From assembly GCF_013366375.1 (NCBI RefSeq), contig NZ_JABWMJ010000002.1, positions 186,001 to 250,000 on the forward strand: a stretch of 64,000 bases of DNA, read 5' to 3'. Positions within the stretch are counted from its first letter, which is position 1. The number at the start of each line of letters is the position of its first letter. The notes beneath the pieces are model-generated. The model was not told the DNA's origin and did no database searches. It was given only the letters and a program-made list of their open reading frames with translations. This DNA is from Rhizobacter koreensis. Its GTDB lineage: Bacteria; Pseudomonadota; Gammaproteobacteria; Burkholderiales; Burkholderiaceae_C. A program made the translations under genes and the position numbers. Positions 59,068 to 64,000 of this stretch are shown in pieces.

Positions 59068-59772
59068 TCAGGCCGCCATGCGCGGCCAGACCGTGCGCCC
59101 GCCGCTCGCCTTGTCGAGGTCGGCGAGCCAGGCGGCATGCGCGAGCGCCTCGTCGGCGTCGGCTTCGATCACGACGATCTCGAAGCTGCGCAGGTCGATC
59201 AGCGGCACCGCGAGCTCGCCGTCGACGCCCTCCTCGGTGTCGATGACGAGCGCCTCCTGGCCGCGCGTCATTCGGATGTACACCTCGGCCAGCAGCCCCG
59301 CGTCGAGCAGCGCGCCGTGCAGGGTGCGATTGGCGTTGTTGACCTCGAAGCGCTTGCAGAGCGCGTCGAGCGAGTTCGACTTGCCGGGGAACATGTCGCG
59401 CGCCAGCAGCAGGCTGTCGGTGACCTGCGCGACCACGTCGGTGAAGAGCGGGCGCCCGATGCGCTTCAACTCCTCGTTGAGGAAGCCGACGTCGAACGCC
59501 GCGTTGTGGATGATGATCTCGGCGCCACGCACGTAGTCGAGCAACTCGTCGACGATCGCCCGGAACACCGGCTTGGTCGCCAGGAACTCGTCCGTGAGAC
59601 CGTGGATCTTCAGCGCGTCCTCGGTGTTGCGACGCTGCGGGTTGACGTAGAGGTGCAGGTTGTTGCCGGTGAGGCGGCGGTTCACGAGCTCGACGCAGCC
59701 GATCTCGATGATGCGGTCGCCCGACTCGGGGCTGAGGCCGGTGGTCTCGGTGTCGAGGAAGATCTGGCGCAT
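59068..59772 (-). CDS. dnaQ: DNA polymerase III epsilon subunit
   Basis: 234 aa. The DEDDh exonuclease motifs are Exo [15 protein letters not shown], Exo [16 protein letters not shown] and Exo [17 protein letters not shown]. The C-terminal segment with [11 protein letters not shown] binds or extends toward the alpha subunit. It is the 3'-5' proofreading subunit. It lies 4 bases after lgt on the same strand and converges with the PEP-CTERM gene. Confidence 0.97.
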   Translation of the reverse strand: MRQIFLDTETTGLSPESGDRIIEIGCVELVNRRLTGNNLHLYVNPQRRNTEDALKIHGLTDEFLATKPVFRAIVDELLDYVRGAEIIIHNAAFDVGFLNEELKRIGRPLFTDVVAQVTDSLLLARDMFPGKSNSLDALCKRFEVNNANRTLHGALLDAGLLAEVYIRMTRGQEALVIDTEEGVDGELAVPLIDLRSFEIVVIEADADEALAHAAWLADLDKASGGRTVWPRMAA

Positions 59773-59776
59773 GACC

Positions 59777-60613
59777 TCAGGCCGGCTGGGCGGTCGGCGC
59801 CGCCGCGGCGCGGCGCCGCGCCCACAGCCAGAGCGCGATCCCGGCGAGGATCATCGGCACGCACAGCCACTGCCCGCGGCTGAGGCCGAGCGGCTGCGGC
59901 TCGAGGAAGCTGTCCGGCTGGCGGAAGTACTCGGCGACGAAGCGCAGCACGCCATAGCCGAACAGGAACGCGCCCGATACCTGCCCCATCGCGCGCGGCT
60001 TTCGCGCGTAGAGCCAGAGCAGCACGAAGAGCAGCATGCCCTCGAGCGCAAACTGGTAGAGCTGCGACGGGTGGCGCGGCACCGACGGCTCGCCAGCCTG
60101 CGGGAACACCATCGCCCAGGGCAGCGACGGGTCGGCCGGGCGGCCCCACAGCTCGCCGTTGATGAAGTTGCCGATGCGGCCGGCGGCGAAGCCGGTCGGC
60201 ACGCACGGCGCGACGAGGTCCGACACCTCGAGGAAGTGGCGCTTGCGCGAGCGCGCGAAGAGCGCCATTGCGACCAGCACCCCCAGGAGGCCGCCATGGA
60301 ACGCCATGCCGCCCTTCCACACCGCGAACACTTCGAGCGGGTGCTGCAGGTAGTAGCCGGCCTTGTAGAACAGCACGTAGCCGAGGCGCCCGCCAATTAC
60401 CGTCCCCACCACGCCGTAGAACAGCAGGTCCTCGACGTCGCGCCGGGTCCAGCCGGTGGCGGCGAACTGCGGCTGCCGGATGCGGCGGTTCGCGAGATAG
60501 AGAAACAGGCCGAAACCGACGAGGTACGTGATGCCGTACCAGTGGATCGCGAGCGGCACGCCGATCGGCGAAAGGTCGAGCGCGACCGGGTTGAACTGCG
60601 GATGGACCAGCAT
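59777..60613 (-). CDS. lgt: Prolipoprotein diacylglyceryl transferase
   Basis: 278 aa from [18 protein letters not shown]. It has seven membrane helices and the Lgt signature [14 protein letters not shown], with [14 protein letters not shown] and [13 protein letters not shown]. It transfers diacylglycerol to the lipobox Cys of prolipoproteins in the inner membrane, for example those at 24441 and 36027. It starts 45 bases from the divergent ilvD and is cotranscribed with dnaQ. Confidence 0.97.
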   Translation of the reverse strand: MLVHPQFNPVALDLSPIGVPLAIHWYGITYLVGFGLFLYLANRRIRQPQFAATGWTRRDVEDLLFYGVVGTVIGGRLGYVLFYKAGYYLQHPLEVFAVWKGGMAFHGGLLGVLVAMALFARSRKRHFLEVSDLVAPCVPTGFAAGRIGNFINGELWGRPADPSLPWAMVFPQAGEPSVPRHPSQLYQFALEGMLLFVLLWLYARKPRAMGQVSGAFLFGYGVLRFVAEYFRQPDSFLEPQPLGLSRGQWLCVPMILAGIALWLWARRRAAAAPTAQPA

Positions 60614-60658
60614 CGCCGGATGATAAGGTGCGCGTTTTCGTGTGAACCCAGCCCCACC

Positions 60659-62341
60659 ATGACCGCCAATCGCCGCTCCCGCCACATCACCGAAGGTGTC
60701 GCCCGCGCCCCCAACCGCTCGATGTACTACGCCCTCGGCTACGAGGAAGGCGACTTCGGCAAACCCATGATCGGCGTCGCGAACGGCCACTCGACGATCA
60801 CGCCGTGCAACTCGGGGCTGCAGAAGCTGGCCGACGCCGCCGTGCAGGGGATCGAGGAAGCCGGCGGCAACGCGCAGATCTTCGGCGTGCCGACCATCAG
60901 CGACGGCATGGCGATGGGCACCGAAGGCATGAAGTACAGCCTGGTGTCGCGCGAGGTCATCGCCGACTGCATCGAGACCTGCGTCGGCGGCCAGTGGATG
61001 GACGGCGTGCTCGTCGTCGGCGGCTGCGACAAGAACATGCCGGGCGGCATGATGGGGATGCTGCGCGCCAACGTGCCGGCGATCTATGTCTACGGCGGCA
61101 CCATCCTGCCGGGGCGCTATCAGGGCCAGGACCTCAACATCGTCAGCGTGTTCGAGGCGGTCGGCCAGTTCACCGCCGGCAACATGACGAAAACCGACTT
61201 CGACGAGATCGAGCGGCGCGCGATCCCCGGCAGCGGCTCGTGCGGCGGCATGTACACCGCCAACACCATGAGCTCGGCGTTCGAGGCGCTCGGCATGAGC
61301 CTGCCCTACTCGTCGACCATGGCCAACGTGCACGACGAGATCGTGCAGAACGCCAAGAACGCGGCGCGGGTGCTGGTCGAGGCCGTCAAGCGCGACCTCA
61401 AGCCGCGCGACATCGTGACGCGGCGCTCGATCGGGAACGCGGTCGCCGTGATCATGGCGACCGGCGGTTCGACCAACGCCGTGCTGCACTTCCTCGCGAT
61501 CGCGCACGCCGCCGGGGTCGAGTGGACGATCGACGACTTCGAGCGCGTCCGCCAGCGCGTCCCGGTGCTCTGCGACCTCAAGCCCTCGGGGCGCTTCCTC
61601 GCGGTCGACCTGCACGCCGCCGGCGGCATCCCGCAGGTGATAAAGATCCTGCTGAATGCGGGCCTCATCGACGGCGACTGCCTCACGATCACCGGCAAGA
61701 CGGTCGCCGAGAACCTCGCCGACGTGCCCGACCAGCCGCGCGCGGACCAGCAGGTGATCCGCTCGATCGACCAGCCGATGTACGAGCACGGGCACCTCGC
61801 GATCCTCAAGGGCAACCTCTCGACCGAAGGCGCGGTCGCCAAGATCACCGGCCTCAAGAACCCGGCGATCACCGGTCCGGCGCGCGTGTTCGATGACGAG
61901 CAGTCGGCGCTCGCCGCGATCATGGATCGCAAGATCGTCGCCGGCGACGTGATGGTGCTGCGCTACCTCGGCCCCAAGGGCGCACCCGGCATGCCGGAGA
62001 TGCTCGCGCCGACCGGCGCGCTGATCGGCCAGGGGCTCGGCGAATCGGTCGGCCTCATCACCGACGGCCGCTTCTCGGGCGGCACCTGGGGCATGGTGGT
62101 CGGCCACGTCGCGCCGGAGGCGTATGCCGGCGGGACGATCGCACTGGTGCAGGAAGGCGACTCGATCACCATCGACGCCAACACCCTCACGCTGCAGCTC
62201 AACGTAGACGACGCCGAGATCGAGCGCCGACGTGCCACCTGGACGCCGCCGCCGCCGCGCTACACGCGCGGCGTGCTGGCCAAGTTCGCCCGCAACGCGT
62301 CGAGCGCGAGCACCGGCGCGGTGCTCGACGCGGACCGCTGA
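60659..62341 (+). CDS. ilvD: Dihydroxy-acid dehydratase
   Basis: 560 aa from [17 protein letters not shown]. Cluster-ligand cysteines lie in [21 protein letters not shown] and [14 protein letters not shown]. The C-terminal block is [23 protein letters not shown]. It is the Fe-S enzyme of valine and isoleucine synthesis that makes 2-keto acids. It is monocistronic and ends in a GC hairpin shared with the convergent gene. Confidence 0.97.
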   Translation: MTANRRSRHITEGVARAPNRSMYYALGYEEGDFGKPMIGVANGHSTITPCNSGLQKLADAAVQGIEEAGGNAQIFGVPTISDGMAMGTEGMKYSLVSREVIADCIETCVGGQWMDGVLVVGGCDKNMPGGMMGMLRANVPAIYVYGGTILPGRYQGQDLNIVSVFEAVGQFTAGNMTKTDFDEIERRAIPGSGSCGGMYTANTMSSAFEALGMSLPYSSTMANVHDEIVQNAKNAARVLVEAVKRDLKPRDIVTRRSIGNAVAVIMATGGSTNAVLHFLAIAHAAGVEWTIDDFERVRQRVPVLCDLKPSGRFLAVDLHAAGGIPQVIKILLNAGLIDGDCLTITGKTVAENLADVPDQPRADQQVIRSIDQPMYEHGHLAILKGNLSTEGAVAKITGLKNPAITGPARVFDDEQSALAAIMDRKIVAGDVMVLRYLGPKGAPGMPEMLAPTGALIGQGLGESVGLITDGRFSGGTWGMVVGHVAPEAYAGGTIALVQEGDSITIDANTLTLQLNVDDAEIERRRATWTPPPPRYTRGVLAKFARNASSASTGAVLDADR

Positions 62342-62349
62342 TCGACGTT

Positions 62350-62376
62350 GCGCCGGCGGCTCAAGCCTGCCGGCGC
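62350..62376. terminator. Bidirectional GC hairpin between ilvD and the Trp-rich gene
   Basis: GCGCCGGC pairs with GCCGGCGC (8 bases), then GGC with GCC past one bulged base, around TCAA. It lies between convergent stops. No U-run is present on either side. Confidence 0.45.
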
Positions 62377-62389
62377 GATGACGACGCCC

Positions 62390-62671
62390 TCAGGGACGCG
62401 CCTTCTTCGAATCGCGGGTCGAGCGCGTGTCGAGGCCGAGCGATGCCAGGTTCTCGCGCCGCCGCTTGGCCTTGCGCTCCTCGTCGCGCTTCATCTCGCG
62501 GCGCTTGTTGAGGCCCGACGCGTCGGAGAACCACCACCAGAGCACCGCGAGCGCGAACGGGACGCAGAACTTCCAGAGGTCGCCGGTGAGATTCCACGTC
62601 CACGCCCCGAACGGACCGACGCCCGCCAGGTTGAGGACGATCAGCAGGACTCCGACGGCGACGAACAGCAT
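62390..62671 (-). CDS. Small Trp-rich protein (TIGR04438-like)
   Basis: 93 aa from MLFVAVGVLLIVLNLAGV. Two hydrophobic segments (VAVGVLLIVLNLAGVGPFG and KFCVPFALAVLWWWFSDASG) precede a very basic tail (NKRREMKRDEERKAKRRREN). It matches the family of short Trp-rich proteins common in betaproteobacteria. Its function is unknown. It converges with ilvD. Confidence 0.88.
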   Translation of the reverse strand: MLFVAVGVLLIVLNLAGVGPFGAWTWNLTGDLWKFCVPFALAVLWWWFSDASGLNKRREMKRDEERKAKRRRENLASLGLDTRSTRDSKKARP

Positions 62672-62823
62672 GGGCGGTCTCCTCGCTCGGGCGCCGGCCG
62701 CGCGACGCGGGTCGGCCCGTGCCGCCCCGGGCGCCAGGGCTTGCCGATGGTAGCGGCTGAGCTCCGACGCGAACGCCAACGATTTGGCGGAATGGCGCGC
62801 GGCGGCATCGGCGAGCCGGCGCG

Positions 62824-63858
62824 ATGAGCGAGCGCGCGCGCGGGCCCGCCACCCGGAACCAGCATCCTTCGAAGGCATCGGGCGCGCCGCGTGCGCCGGC
62901 GAAGAAGAAGCCAGCCAGCGCCGGGCCGACGCTGCAGATCCCCGCCGGCAAGGACGTCCGCATCGACGTCCAGGGCCGCACTCTCCGTCTGACCAACCTC
63001 GACAAGCCGTTCTGGCCCGAGCTCGGCGTCACCAAGCGGGACCTGCTGCAGTACTACGCCGACGTCGCTCCGGCGCTGCTGCCGCACCTGGCCGACCGCG
63101 CGATGGTCATGAAGCGCTACCCGGACGGCGCCGCCGGCGAACCGTTCTTCATGAAGCGGGCACCCTCGCCGCGCCCCGAGTGGATCGAAACCTGCTCGAT
63201 CGCGCACGCTTCGGGCAACGTGATCGACTTCCCGATGGTGCAGGACCTCGCGTCACTGCTCTGGGTGGTCAACCTCGGCTGTATCGATCTCAATCCCTGG
63301 TACGCGCGCTGCGACGACGTCGACCGGCCCGACTACCTGCACTTCGATCTCGACCCGGTGCCGGAGGCGACGTACGCGGCGGTGGTCGAGACGGCGCAGC
63401 TCGTGCGCACCGCCTTGGTCGGGCTCGGCATGCAGCCGATCGTCAAGACCACCGGCTCGCGCGGCCTGCACGTCTACGTGCCGATCGTGCACGGGCCGAC
63501 GCAGAAGGACGTCTGGCGCTTCGCCAAGCAGTTCGCGGTCGGCATGGCGGCGCTTCGCCCCGACGTCGTGACCGCCGAGTACCGCATCGCCAAGCGCCCG
63601 GCCGGCCGGGTGCTCGTCGACTACAACCAGAACGCGTGGGGCCGCACGCTCGCGTCGGCTTACTCGCCGCGCCCGCGGCCGCGCGCGACCGTGTCGGCGC
63701 CGATCACCTGGGCCGAGCTCGACGCCGGCGCGCAGATCGACGACTTCGACATCGCGAACATGCCCGCGCGCATCGCCGCGGTCGGCGACCTGTGGGCGCC
63801 CTTGCTGGACCCGGTACAGCGATTCGACTTCCGACGTCTGCTCGGCGCGAGCGGCTGA
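62824..63858 (+). CDS. LigD-type primase-polymerase domain protein
   Basis: 344 aa. After a basic N-terminal tail of about 45 residues, the AEP/LigD polymerase domain starts LTNLDKPFWPELGVTKRDLL. The metal-binding pair is Asp175/Asp177 in LHFDLDPVPEA, followed by TTGSRGLHVYVPI and VLVDYNQNAWGRT. It lacks the ligase and phosphoesterase domains of full LigD. These polymerases fill gaps and add nucleotides in Ku-dependent end joining. No Ku gene is in the window. Confidence 0.93.
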   Translation: MSERARGPATRNQHPSKASGAPRAPAKKKPASAGPTLQIPAGKDVRIDVQGRTLRLTNLDKPFWPELGVTKRDLLQYYADVAPALLPHLADRAMVMKRYPDGAAGEPFFMKRAPSPRPEWIETCSIAHASGNVIDFPMVQDLASLLWVVNLGCIDLNPWYARCDDVDRPDYLHFDLDPVPEATYAAVVETAQLVRTALVGLGMQPIVKTTGSRGLHVYVPIVHGPTQKDVWRFAKQFAVGMAALRPDVVTAEYRIAKRPAGRVLVDYNQNAWGRTLASAYSPRPRPRATVSAPITWAELDAGAQIDDFDIANMPARIAAVGDLWAPLLDPVQRFDFRRLLGASG

Positions 63859-63944
63859 CCGCCTGCGCACACGGTCGCCGCAGCCCTCGGCGACATGTCC
63901 GGATCCGGCGAGTCGCGCACGGGACACTGCCGATAATTCGGGCC

Positions 63945-64000
63945 ATGACGCTCGACGACGACTCGGCCTACCGCGCGCTGCTGGCGCGCGACGCGCGTTT
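63945..64000 (+). CDS. Start of an Ada/AlkA-type alkylation repair gene (cut by window edge)
   Basis: Only 18 codons are seen: MTLDDDSAYRALLARDARF. The pattern YRALLARDARF is the usual N-terminal signature of Ada and of AlkA-type glycosylases with an Ada zinc domain. A GATAAT hexamer 8 bases upstream may be the -10 of its promoter. The assignment is tentative because of the short length. Confidence 0.55.
   Translation, partial: MTLDDDSAYRALLARDAR

Noticed and set aside
59777-62107. Long minus-strand frame covering both lgt and the antisense of ilvD
   Set aside because: Only the last 278 codons (from 60613) match Lgt. The rest is the shadow of ilvD.

Overview
The window is very GC-rich chromosomal DNA with dense, mostly housekeeping coding content and no rRNA, phage, insertion sequence or CRISPR array. 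The gene complement fits a betaproteobacterium of the order Burkholderiales. Supporting signs are a homodimeric-type pyruvate dehydrogenase operon whose E3 carries its own lipoyl domain, a phasin and 3-hydroxybutyrate dehydrogenase (polyhydroxybutyrate metabolism), a cysI-DUF934-cysH-cysD-cysN-cobA sulfate assimilation run, an aat-bpt pair, and a small Trp-rich protein of the TIGR04438 type. No rRNA gene is present to place the genus.

Layout. 1-2366 (minus): an acyl-CoA synthetase cut by the window edge, preceded by a protein that closely resembles DpgC, the cofactor-independent dioxygenase of dihydroxyphenylglycine biosynthesis. 2872-9235 (minus): aceE-aceF-lpdA. 9462-12704 (plus, divergent from aceE): a PAS sensor kinase and a FixJ-type regulator. 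12805-16561 (plus): folD, an M3 oligopeptidase and an exported DUF4124/glutaredoxin protein. 16670-19354 (minus): rmuC and an MFS permease. 19682-22206: a receiver-only regulator, a NarL-type regulator and a divergent CHASE3 kinase. 22421-24430: a yqjD-yqjE-yqjK-like membrane-stress operon with a strong terminator, then a DUF1328 protein. 24441-28129 (minus): a four-gene overlapping pqi (MCE lipid transport) operon with PqiA split into two proteins. 28309-30181: small hypotheticals and a transglutaminase-like protein with an altered active-site segment. 30413-35025 (minus): AsmA-like protein, 2-hydroxyacid dehydrogenase, nitroreductase and thioesterase. 35244-35795: phasin with a clear promoter, palindrome and terminator. 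36027-36980 (minus): patatin lipoprotein.

37138-45035 (plus) is an assimilatory sulfate reduction cluster. ATP sulfurylase (cysDN) makes APS, an iron-sulfur APS reductase (cysH) makes sulfite, CysI reduces sulfite to sulfide, and CobA supplies the siroheme precursor. FdxA and a thioredoxin-reductase-like ferredoxin-NADP reductase follow directly and could power CysI, since no flavoprotein CysJ is seen. A tRNA-Asn with its own promoter and terminator follows.

45343-51941 holds an alpha/beta hydrolase, a jacalin-like secreted protein, microproteins, a diguanylate cyclase, a protein with two DUF883-like units, a class II aldolase, 3-hydroxybutyrate dehydrogenase and a DUF3309 protein. 52051-64000 holds XdhC, aat-bpt, an FAD oxidoreductase, tRNA-Val(CAC), a soluble double-PAS hybrid kinase, a PEP-CTERM protein, lgt-dnaQ divergent from ilvD, a Trp-rich protein, a stand-alone LigD polymerase domain and the first codons of an Ada/AlkA-like gene. 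The most notable points are the DpgC-like pair at the left end, three same-orientation REP-like elements in intergenic DNA, the yqjDEK-like operon with an enlarged third gene, and the ferredoxin module attached to the cys cluster.
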